Both the position numbers and the translations under genes were made by a program. A stretch of 64,000 nucleotides of DNA, taken from the NCBI RefSeq assembly GCF_007993065.1, contig NZ_VOPL01000002.1:496001-560000 (forward strand), in the 5' to 3' direction. Source of the stretch: Paracoccus aurantiacus (GTDB taxonomy: Bacteria > Pseudomonadota > Alphaproteobacteria > Rhodobacterales > Rhodobacteraceae). The notes below the pieces were generated by a model, which worked only from the letters and a program-made list of their open reading frames with translations, was not told the DNA's origin and ran no database searches. Below are positions 42,735 through 51,591 of the stretch, one piece after another. Each line of letters begins with the position of its first letter. The stretch's first letter is position 1.

Positions 42735-42995
42735 TTATTGTCTGACACCTCCTTGCCTTGGACGATCTCGCAGATTGCCCGATACTATGACTACTCCCTT
42801 AAACAGGGTCGTCGATTGTGAATTTGTACCGAGAGGTCGTACTAATCGGCGTGAGGAGGCGAGGGAATATTCACTAACTACTCGCACGAGCCTCTCCAGT
42901 AATTCCGCACAAATCCTGTTCATTGGGCGGAGAGAACTCTGACCACTAGAAGCAGCCATTCGTGCAGCCGCAGCGAATTGGCGCTCCGTCCGCAT
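42735..42995 (-). CDS. doubtful small ORF downstream of uvrD
   Basis: An 86-codon frame starting 20 bases after the uvrD stop on the same strand. The product is basic and Ser/Arg-rich (FAAAARMAASSGQSS, LLERLVRVVSEYSLASSRRL) without a recognised domain; no good ribosome-binding site. It may be chance or a decayed gene. The surrounding 42549-43014 region shows nothing else I can name. Confidence 0.2.
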   Translation of the reverse strand: MRTERQFAAAARMAASSGQSSLRPMNRICAELLERLVRVVSEYSLASSRRLVRPLGTNSQSTTLFKGVVIVSGNLRDRPRQGGVRQ

Positions 42996-43014
42996 CGCTG
43001 ACTTTCGGTCCTCC

Positions 43015-45402
43015 TCAAAACGGCACATCATCCTCGGCCCCCACGGGCTGCACATATCCAGCCTTCACATTCTTGAACCCGGCTTCGAACTGGATGGTCA
43101 GCGTATCCTCGGCGATGCCCATCACCGTGCCTTCGCCGAATTTCGGGTGAGTCACGCGGTCGCCGACGCTGAACCCCACGGCCTCGGCGTCGATGACCAC
43201 GGCGGCGGGGGTGCGGGGCTTGGCCCGTTGATCGCCGCGTTCGGCCATGCGCTTCCAGCCCGGCGAGTTGTAGACATCGGCATTCGCCGCCCGGCTGTGC
43301 ATGGACGCCCCGAAATCGGGTGAGCCTGCGGCCACCGCCGCCGCGCCATAGCCCTGCCCGTAAAGGCCGGGGGCGGTCAGGACGTCGATATGTTCCTCGG
43401 GCAATTCGTCGATGAAGCGCGAGGGCAGGGATGACTGCCATTGCCCATACATCCGCCGGTTTCCGGCAAAGCTGATCGTGGCCAGCTTCTCGGCGCGGGT
43501 CAGGCCGACATAGGCCAGTCGCCGCTCCTCCTCCAGCCCCTTCATGCCGGATTCGTCCATGCTGCGCTGACTGGGGAACAACCCGTCTTCCCATCCCGGC
43601 AAGAAGACGATGGGATATTCCAGCCCCTTCGCGGCATGCAGCGTCATGATCGACACGGCGTCCTGCGCCTCGTCATTGTCGCGGTCCATCACCAGGGCCA
43701 CATGTTCCAGAAAACCCTGAAGATTGTCGAATTCTTCCAGTGCCTTGACCAGTTCTTTCAGGTTTTCCAGCCGTCCCGGCGCGTCAGGCGATTTGTCGTT
43801 CTGCCACATGGCGGTATAGCCGGACTCGTCCAGAATCCGCTCTGCCAGCTCGACATGATTGAAGGTGCTATCCAGCGCATCGGCATGAAAACGCCCCATC
43901 GCATCGACGAATTCGCGCAGGTTCGCGGCACCCTTGCCACCCAGCAGGCCATTCGCGACGGCGGATTGCGCGCCGATCAGCAGCGGCTCGCCCAGATCGC
44001 GCGCCTCTTTCTGGATGGTCTGCACCGCCTTGTCGCCAAGCCCGCGTTTAGGCGTGTTCACCACACGCTCGAAAGCCAAATCGTCCGTAGGGCTGACGGC
44101 CAGCCGGAAATAGGCCATCGCATCGCGGATTTCCTGCCGTTCATAGAAACGCGGCCCGCCGATCACGCGGTAAGGCAGGCCGATTGTCAGGAACCGGTCC
44201 TCGAACCCGCGCATCTGATGGCTGGCGCGCACCAGAATTGCCACGTCGTTCAGGTCGTGCTTGCCGATGCTGCGGCGGGTGCCGGCGTGAAAATCCTCGA
44301 TCTCTTCGCCGATCCAGCGGGCTTCGGCCTCAGAATCCCAATGTCCGATAAGGCGGACTTGCGGGCCATCCGTGCTGTCGGTCCACAGCGTCTTGACAAG
44401 CCGTCCCTTGTTCGCTGCAATCAGCCCGGACGCCGCCCCAAGGATTTGCGGGGTGGAACGATAATTCTGTTCCAGCCGGATCACCTGCGCGCCCGGAAAA
44501 TCCTTTTCGAAGCGCAGGATGTTGCCGACCTCTGCCCCGCGCCAGCCATAGATCGACTGATCGTCATCGCCCACGCAGCAGATATTGTGATGCCCCTGCG
44601 CCAGCAATCGCAGCCACATATACTGGGCGACGTTCGTATCCTGATATTCGTCCACGAGGATATAGCGGAAGCGGTTCTGCCACTGCTTCAGAATATCGGG
44701 ATGTGCCTGAAACAGCGTCACGCAATGCAGCAGCAGATCGCCGAAATCGACGGCGTTCAGCGCCAGCAGGCGTTCCTGATAGGCGCGGTAAAGCTGCACG
44801 CCCTTGCCATCGTAAGCCGCGCCTTCCGCGCGCGAGACCTTGTCGGGCGTCAGCGCGCGGTTCTTCCAGCCGTCGATCATTCCGGCCAGTTGCCGCGCCG
44901 GCCACCGCTTTTCGTCGATATTTTCGGCCGAGATCAGCTGCTTCAGCAGCCGCAACTGGTCGTCGGTATCCAGAATGGTGAAGGTCGGCTTCAGATGCAG
45001 ATTGCCCGCGCCGATCAGTTCCGCATGGCGGCGCAGGATCTTGACGCTGACGCTGTGAAATGTCCCCAGCCACGGCATGCCTTCAATCGCGTCGCCCAGA
45101 AGCCGCCCGATCCGGTCGCGCATCTCCCGCGCGGCCTTGTTGGTAAACGTCACCGCCAGAATCTGCCCCGGAAAGGCCCGCCCCGTCGCGATGATATGCG
45201 CGATTCGCGTGGTCAGCGCGCGCGTCTTGCCGGTGCCGGCACCCGCCAGCATCAGAACCGGGCCATCCAGCGCCTCAACCGCCTGACGCTGTGCATCATT
45301 CAGCCCGTCCAGATAGGGCGGGGGACCAGCCGGCACACCCATGGCGCGTTGCGACAGGCTAAGCTTGCGCTCGGCGGCTTCGAAGGGATCGTCATCCATC
45401 AT
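43015..45402 (-). CDS. uvrD: DNA helicase II (UvrD/PcrA type)
   Basis: A 795-residue superfamily 1A helicase acting in nucleotide excision and mismatch repair. Motif I LMLAGAGTGKTRALTTR, Walker B ILVDEYQDTN, motif III CVGDDDQSIYGWRGA, motif IV IRLEQNYRS, motif V VSIMTLHAAKGLEYPIVFLPG and motif VI RRLAYVGLTRAEKLA are all present. The C-terminal ~70 residues form the Tudor-like RNA polymerase-binding domain (VGDRVTHPKFGEGTVMGIAED). Length slightly above E. coli UvrD. Confidence 0.95.
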   Translation of the reverse strand: MMDDDPFEAAERKLSLSQRAMGVPAGPPPYLDGLNDAQRQAVEALDGPVLMLAGAGTGKTRALTTRIAHIIATGRAFPGQILAVTFTNKAAREMRDRIGRLLGDAIEGMPWLGTFHSVSVKILRRHAELIGAGNLHLKPTFTILDTDDQLRLLKQLISAENIDEKRWPARQLAGMIDGWKNRALTPDKVSRAEGAAYDGKGVQLYRAYQERLLALNAVDFGDLLLHCVTLFQAHPDILKQWQNRFRYILVDEYQDTNVAQYMWLRLLAQGHHNICCVGDDDQSIYGWRGAEVGNILRFEKDFPGAQVIRLEQNYRSTPQILGAASGLIAANKGRLVKTLWTDSTDGPQVRLIGHWDSEAEARWIGEEIEDFHAGTRRSIGKHDLNDVAILVRASHQMRGFEDRFLTIGLPYRVIGGPRFYERQEIRDAMAYFRLAVSPTDDLAFERVVNTPKRGLGDKAVQTIQKEARDLGEPLLIGAQSAVANGLLGGKGAANLREFVDAMGRFHADALDSTFNHVELAERILDESGYTAMWQNDKSPDAPGRLENLKELVKALEEFDNLQGFLEHVALVMDRDNDEAQDAVSIMTLHAAKGLEYPIVFLPGWEDGLFPSQRSMDESGMKGLEEERRLAYVGLTRAEKLATISFAGNRRMYGQWQSSLPSRFIDELPEEHIDVLTAPGLYGQGYGAAAVAAGSPDFGASMHSRAANADVYNSPGWKRMAERGDQRAKPRTPAAVVIDAEAVGFSVGDRVTHPKFGEGTVMGIAEDTLTIQFEAGFKNVKAGYVQPVGAEDDVPF

Positions 45403-45467
45403 GGCTGAACCATAGCGCTGAAACGCCCTGTCGGAAAGTGGTGTTCTTGAATTGTTCGTGCGCGCCG

Positions 45468-46445
45468 TCAGCTTCGATGCAGCAGGCTGGCAAAGGTCGT
45501 CGGATCAAGGCTGTCCTGCGCGAAGGTCGGCCCGTTGACCAGCATCGACACCGCGTCATGGCTGTGAAGCGATTCCTGATGACTGGCAATGACGCGAAAA
45601 TCGCCGATGCGCGAATCGGCGATCAGCTTCTCGGCAAAGCTGCGCACGGCATCCTCGACAAAGATCGGGTTCGAGGCGTTCAGTTCAGCGAAGGCCTGTT
45701 CATCCTCGCGCTTGACCATGACCTGCGTTTCGGTCGGCACGGCGGCGCGGCACAGTTCGATCATGTCTTCGAACCACAGCCGGTCATGGCCCTTCATCTC
45801 GACCGAGATGCGGGCCACGGACCGCTGCGAATGCGGCGTCGCCAGCCTTCCCCGGCTTTCACGGGCATGTTCCGACAGTTCCAGCGAACAGGGGCAGGTC
45901 GAGGAATAGACGTAATCGACATGCATGATCCGCCGTCGCTGGCCCTGATGTTCGATCAGTTCCAGCGCGATGTCGTAATACTGCCAGCCCGACAGGCCCG
46001 AACGCAGCGAATCCACCCGCACGGGATAGGAAAACCGCATCTGGATGCGGGCATCCATGCTATCTAGATCGTCCTTGTAATCATCCAGCGCCGTCTGCAG
46101 CACGTCGAGGCTGAATTCCTTGTCGGCATGGGCATAGAAGCTGCGCATGATGCGGCTCATATTGATGCCCTTGCGGTCGGCTTCCAGACTGACGGTGCCG
46201 GTCACGCTGGTTTCCAGCGTGATCTCGCCGCCGTCGCGGGTCTGATAACGGATGGGCAGGCGGAAATTCGAAATGCCGACATGCTGGATCAGCACATTCG
46301 CACCGACGATCAGGCTGGCCGGACCGTTCTGCAGGTCGGGCAGGCTGGCCTTGTATTGCGGATCGACCTTGAAGTCGGCGTCGTATTCGCGCGAAAGCGC
46401 GGGATAGACGGTCGGCGGGCGCGGCGTGTTCACGGGCGGCTCCAT
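45468..46445 (-). CDS. folE2: GTP cyclohydrolase FolE2 (type IB)
   Basis: A 325-residue enzyme converting GTP to 7,8-dihydroneopterin triphosphate for folate (and possibly queuosine) synthesis. Type IB hallmarks are the metal-binding YSSTCPCSLELSEHAR and the GINMSRIMRSFY segment; the C-terminal SIHxHDA-like ESLHSHDAVS is present. FolE2 uses metals other than zinc and is common where zinc is scarce. 65 bases after (upstream in plus coordinates of) uvrD's start. Confidence 0.95.
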   Translation of the reverse strand: MEPPVNTPRPPTVYPALSREYDADFKVDPQYKASLPDLQNGPASLIVGANVLIQHVGISNFRLPIRYQTRDGGEITLETSVTGTVSLEADRKGINMSRIMRSFYAHADKEFSLDVLQTALDDYKDDLDSMDARIQMRFSYPVRVDSLRSGLSGWQYYDIALELIEHQGQRRRIMHVDYVYSSTCPCSLELSEHARESRGRLATPHSQRSVARISVEMKGHDRLWFEDMIELCRAAVPTETQVMVKREDEQAFAELNASNPIFVEDAVRSFAEKLIADSRIGDFRVIASHQESLHSHDAVSMLVNGPTFAQDSLDPTTFASLLHRS

Positions 46446-46543
46446 GGCTGTTCGCGGCTTGGATATATGATGAATTCCGCCAAATCCAACGAGTTCCGGC
46501 GGGAAAGGGACAGATTGCCGTTTCTCCCGCCGGGATTGGCCGT

Positions 46544-47719
<1,176 letters not shown>

Positions 47720-47830
47720 GATGTGCCTCGTGTGTTGCGTCCCCGCGTTAAACCCGCGTCCCGGCGATGGCAAGGATTTGCTGGGCGCGGGCGCACTTGC
47801 CCGCTGTTACGTGCCCGTCACGTCGCGGTC

Positions 47831-48799
47831 ATGGGGCTGTTGCGCGGCCGGGCTATGACGCGGGCGAATGAAACCGCGTGCGAAACGATCATGGCCATCT
47901 GCCCGGTCAATGCCGATCAGCCGCTTCCGCCCGGACTGATCCACCGCGCCGCCCGGCTGCCAAGGGGCGCGCCGCTGGTGGTGATGATCCACGGCTTTCG
48001 CTATTCGCCGCATGATCCGGCCAGCGACCCGCACCGTCATATCCTGGCACTGAAGCCTGATCGTCCCGGCGCGCGGCGCATGTGTTCATGGCCGTCCTCG
48101 CTTGGCTTTACGCGGGACGGGGCCGAGGAGGGGCTGGGCATCACCTTCGGCTGGCACGCGCGGGGCGGCCTTCGTGAGGCCTATCGCCGGGCCGGGGCGG
48201 TCGGGCAGGGGCTTGGCGCGCTGGTCGGTCAATTGTCGGCGGCTGCCGGGCGGCCCGTCCAGATGATCGCACATTCCCTTGGTGCGCGGGTGGCGCTGCA
48301 GGCGCTGGCATCCGCGCCGCCCGGAAGTGTCGGTCGCGTGGTGCTGATGGCAGGTGCCGAATTGCGTCCCGCGGCCGAGGCCGCGATGGACAGCCCTGCC
48401 GCCCAGCAGGCCGAGATCATCAACGTCACCTCGCGTGAGAATGACCTGTTCGACCTCGCGACGCAGGTGTTGCTGGGCCGTGCCCGCCGCCCGGCGCTGG
48501 GCTTCGGCCTTTCCGAACCGCGCCGCAACTGGCTTGATCTGCAGATCGACGCGCCCGCAACGCGGGCCGGGCTGGCCGCGCTGGGTTTCGACATCGCGGG
48601 TGACGTCGTCCGCGCCTGCCACTGGTCGCCCTATACGCGCGAGGGGCTTTTCGACTTCTACCGGGTTGCGCTGGCACAGCCCTGGGCCTTGCCGCTGCCG
48701 CTGCTGCGCGCGCATCTGCCGATCAGCCAGAACCGACGCTGGTCGCGGCTGTTTCAGCCGCCGCGCCTTGCTCAGTCGTCTTTCTTGTCAAGGGCATAG
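47831..48799 (+). CDS. alpha/beta-hydrolase (lipase-like)
   Basis: About 322 residues. LVVMIHGFRYSPHDP is the oxyanion strand, MIAHSLGARVAL the nucleophile elbow (GxSxG replaced by A-H-S-L-G), and RENDLFDLA plus ACHWSPY supply likely acid and base. No signal peptide. The start is uncertain: ATG 47831, 47855 and 47891 are all in frame and none has a strong ribosome-binding site. Divergent from metZ; the 3' end overlaps the convergent septation protein gene by 28 bases. Substrate unknown. Confidence 0.75.
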   Translation: MGLLRGRAMTRANETACETIMAICPVNADQPLPPGLIHRAARLPRGAPLVVMIHGFRYSPHDPASDPHRHILALKPDRPGARRMCSWPSSLGFTRDGAEEGLGITFGWHARGGLREAYRRAGAVGQGLGALVGQLSAAAGRPVQMIAHSLGARVALQALASAPPGSVGRVVLMAGAELRPAAEAAMDSPAAQQAEIINVTSRENDLFDLATQVLLGRARRPALGFGLSEPRRNWLDLQIDAPATRAGLAALGFDIAGDVVRACHWSPYTREGLFDFYRVALAQPWALPLPLLRAHLPISQNRRWSRLFQPPRLAQSSFLSRA

Positions 48800-49383
48800 C
48801 GGTTGAACAGGCCCGCATTCCCCATGAAGAAGGCAAACATGATGACGGGCAGACCGAATGTCTTGAAGTTGACCCAAGCAGTATCCGACATGGTCCGCCA
48901 GATGAATTCGTTGGCAATGGCAAGGCCCGCGAACAGCAGCACCATGCGGAATGTCAGCTTCATCCAGCCCTCGTGCTGCATGGGCAGCGCCTCGCCCATG
49001 ACCAGTTCCAGCCAGTTCTTGCGAAGGATCAGCCCAAGCGCCAGCAGGCCGGCGAATATCGCATAGATGATCGTGACCTTCATCTTCAGGAAGCGTTCGT
49101 CGTTCAGCCAGATCGTCAGCCCCCCGAAGACCACGACCAGAACCAACGTCAAAAGCTGCATCGCCGACAGTTTGCCGGTCAGCCGCCACAACAGAAAGGT
49201 GGTCAGCGCCAGCACCGGCACGAAAATCATCGTGGCCACGATGAAGCCGCCATATTCCGTCCCGCCAAGTGTCACGCTGCGGTTGCGCAGCAGCATGAAG
49301 GCCAGGAAAAAGACGATCAGCGGCCCGTATTCCAGCGCGGCCTTCACGCCCGGCGATACAGGCTTTCGGTTATCGGGTTGCAT
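48772..49383 (-). CDS. YciB/IspZ-type inner membrane-spanning protein (septation protein A family)
   Basis: A 203-residue protein with about five to six helices: ALEYGPLIVFFLAFMLL, ATMIFVPVLALTTFLLW, LTLVLVVVFGGLTIWLNDERF, IIYAIFAGLLALGLIL and the conserved MTFRMVLLFAGLAIANEFIWR. This is the IspZ/YciB family, named for septation in Shigella and involved in cell-envelope maintenance in E. coli. Normal length. Nine bases upstream lies the stop of the EamA gene, so the two may form a unit. Confidence 0.9.
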   Translation of the reverse strand: MQPDNRKPVSPGVKAALEYGPLIVFFLAFMLLRNRSVTLGGTEYGGFIVATMIFVPVLALTTFLLWRLTGKLSAMQLLTLVLVVVFGGLTIWLNDERFLKMKVTIIYAIFAGLLALGLILRKNWLELVMGEALPMQHEGWMKLTFRMVLLFAGLAIANEFIWRTMSDTAWVNFKTFGLPVIMFAFFMGNAGLFNRYALDKKDD

Positions 49384-49392
49384 GGCCTCTCC

Positions 49393-50295
49393 TTACCTTG
49401 CGCCGAATTCCATGATGACAGCGCCAAGGGCGATCAGCGCCATCAGCGCCACCCGGCGCGGGCCCACCTTTTCGCCCAGGACGAGCCATCCGACAAGGGC
49501 TGCAAAGACGGTCGAGGTCTCTCTCAGCACAGCGGCGCGTCCGACCTCGTCGATACGTGTGGCCATCATGATCGAACCGAAGCTTGCAAAGGCGACGAAT
49601 GCGCCGATGACGCCGCGCAGCGCGAGGCCCTTCCATTCGGATGCGGGAAGCGCGCGCAGGCGGCGCCGTGCAAAAACCGGCATGAACAGACCGTCAAGCA
49701 GGAAGAACCATGCCAGAAACGTAAAGGGATCGGGCGACTGGCGGATGCCCCATGCGTCATAGGTCGTGTAGGCGGCGACAAAGACGCCTGTGATGCCGGC
49801 CCAGATCAGCGCCGGAACAAGCGTCTCGCGGCCCACATCCAGCTTGCGATAATTGTAAAGCGCCAGCCCGAGGATTCCCGCCACCAGCGTCGCGACGCCC
49901 AGCCATTGTGTCAGGTTGTAGCGCTCGCCGAACACGATGCTGGCCATGACCACCGTAACCAGCGGCCCGGTCCCGCGCACGACCGGATAGACGACCGTAT
50001 AGGCACCGCGCTGATATGTCTGTGCCTGCGACCATTTATAGCCGATATGAATCGCCATCATCCCGGCAAAGATCGGCCACATGTAAGGCTTTGGCCAGGG
50101 CACCAGAAACAGCGCCACCGGCAGCGCCAGAATGACAACGGCCATGTCGATTGCCGCGCGGCTGATCCAGGGATCGTGACGGCCTTTCTGAAGCGCCCCG
50201 AAAACGGCGTGCAGGAATGCCGCCGACAGCGCCAGCATCGAGGCGATGCGCGCGCCCTCTGGCGTGCCGGAAATCTGGTTGATCCATTCGGTCAT
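49393..50295 (-). CDS. EamA-domain DMT transporter
   Basis: A 300-residue protein with ten helices in two EamA repeats. The first repeat ends with GPLVTVVMASIVFGERYNLTQWLGV and the second with LRETSTVFAALVGWLVLGEKVGPRRVALMALIALGAVIM, the conserved FGE/LGEK signatures. Probable inner-membrane metabolite exporter; substrate unknown. First gene of a likely unit with the YciB-type gene. Confidence 0.85.
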   Translation of the reverse strand: MTEWINQISGTPEGARIASMLALSAAFLHAVFGALQKGRHDPWISRAAIDMAVVILALPVALFLVPWPKPYMWPIFAGMMAIHIGYKWSQAQTYQRGAYTVVYPVVRGTGPLVTVVMASIVFGERYNLTQWLGVATLVAGILGLALYNYRKLDVGRETLVPALIWAGITGVFVAAYTTYDAWGIRQSPDPFTFLAWFFLLDGLFMPVFARRRLRALPASEWKGLALRGVIGAFVAFASFGSIMMATRIDEVGRAAVLRETSTVFAALVGWLVLGEKVGPRRVALMALIALGAVIMEFGAR

Positions 50296-50370
50296 GCCGC
50301 ACTGATGGACCCGCGCGCAGAAACAGTCCAGAGCCCGCGATCATCCGCCGCGAAAGCGTGGCTCTGCGCG

Positions 50371-51363
50371 TCAGTCCAGCGTCAGTGCCGCGAAGATCTC
50401 GCCGGGGCGGCCATCCCGCATGCGCTGCACGATCAGCGCGTGGCGGGTGTCGCCGGGCAGATCGGCGGCCTTGCCCGCGCCAAGCGTCACGTTCAGACGC
50501 AACGGCGCCTTGCCGTCCCAGGTCGCCAGAACGTCGCTCGCCGCCACGACATTCCGCAGCGTCAGCCTGCGACCGTCATTCTCGCCGTCCTCGACCTCTA
50601 TGCTGCGCTCGGGCAGATAGCGCACAAGTTGCACGGCAATGACGGGGGGCAGGGGGCCGCGCGGGGCCAGCTCGATCTCGACCCGCGCGCCGTCCTGCTT
50701 GCGGGTGATCGACAGGTGGTCGCCCTCGGCCATTTCGCGCTTGATCGCCGACATCAGCTCTCCGGGTTGCGGGCGCGCAATCGCGACCTCGCCCCCGATG
50801 ATGAATTGCGGCGTGAACAGCGAACGTGCCCCGCGCGCCAGGTTATAACCCTTCTGGCGCGCGGTGAATTCTGGCCGTGCGAAACTGTCCGGCCAGCCGA
50901 GATAGTCCCAGTAATCGACATGCCAGCTGAGCGCGAGGATGTTGGACTGCCCGGAAAGATCGGCCAGCAGATCATCGGCGGGCGGGCAGCCGCCGCAGCC
51001 CTGCGCGGTGAACAATTCGACGACCACGGGCGACGGGCTGTGCGGCCCGGCCGGCATTGTCTTGCGAAGATTGGCGTTATTTTCGGCAACGAAGGATTGC
51101 GACGGTGCATCGGCAGGGGCGGCATCATAGCGGCCGACGCCTTCGTCATGCGCGCCCTCCATCGCGTCGATGACGGCCTCGACATCGTCCATCATGTCGT
51201 CGTAATGCGATGCGTCGCGGCTTTCCTGCGACAGTGAGTGCGTGCCGAAATCGCCACCTGTAAAGCCGTTTCGCGTGGCGGATGACGGACCCTCGGCAGA
51301 AGCCGGCAGGCCAAGAAGGGCCAAAGCCGTCAGTGCTGCCGTTATCTGTCTGGTTTTCGTCAT
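50371..51363 (-). CDS. DUF1223 thioredoxin-like exported protein
   Basis: A 330-residue protein. Residues 1-23 are a signal peptide (MTKTRQITAALTALALLGLPASA). Residues about 108-330 are the DUF1223 domain: VVVELFTAQGCGGCPPADDLLADL holds the CGGC-type active-site pair, followed by ILALSWHVDYWDYLGWPDSFARPEFTARQ. Between them is a hydrophilic stretch of about 80 residues (acidic, with SHYDDMMDDVEAVIDAMEGA) that is unusual for the family. ATG 51363 gives the signal peptide. Role probably oxidative folding or thiol chemistry in the periplasm, not proven. Confidence 0.85.
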   Translation of the reverse strand: MTKTRQITAALTALALLGLPASAEGPSSATRNGFTGGDFGTHSLSQESRDASHYDDMMDDVEAVIDAMEGAHDEGVGRYDAAPADAPSQSFVAENNANLRKTMPAGPHSPSPVVVELFTAQGCGGCPPADDLLADLSGQSNILALSWHVDYWDYLGWPDSFARPEFTARQKGYNLARGARSLFTPQFIIGGEVAIARPQPGELMSAIKREMAEGDHLSITRKQDGARVEIELAPRGPLPPVIAVQLVRYLPERSIEVEDGENDGRRLTLRNVVAASDVLATWDGKAPLRLNVTLGAGKAADLPGDTRHALIVQRMRDGRPGEIFAALTLD

Positions 51364-51459
51364 CGCTGCCTTTCCCGAACGAATTGGGTGATAGGTCATA
51401 GCGGTCGAAAACCCAAATCAACGCACCGTGACGCCGAACGCGCCCGCGCCGCGTTGCCC

Positions 51460-51488
51460 TTGTGCAACAAGCGCGTGTTTGGTATACA
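51460..51488 (+). promoter_or_regulatory. candidate acnA promoter
   Basis: TTGTGC (51460-51465) and TATACA (51483-51488) are 17 bases apart, about 100 bases before acnA. The -10 lies within an imperfect inverted repeat (GTTTGGTAT ... ATACAAAC, 51477-51501), which may be an operator. Confidence 0.5.
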
Positions 51489-51591
51489 TTCGCATACAAA
51501 CTGTGCCCCGCCCACTTGAAACGACTCTCCGAATGGGGCATCTCAGGCGCGAACCGACCGCCGAACCCATCCAACCGACAGGGAGGCCCCC

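Noticed and set aside
42735..43055. Full 106-codon version of the ORF after uvrD
   Set aside because: Its first part overlaps the uvrD 3' end in another frame; only the shorter version is kept, with low confidence.
43441..45408. 655-codon plus-strand frame opposite uvrD, and similar long antisense frames over nuo, acnA and SLC13 genes
   Set aside because: Shadows of high-GC3 genes on the other strand; no domains and no start signals.
47720..47830. SAM-II riboswitch upstream of metZ
   Set aside because: The conserved pseudoknot sequences are not seen on the minus strand; only a weak promoter-like TTGCCA/TTAACG pair.
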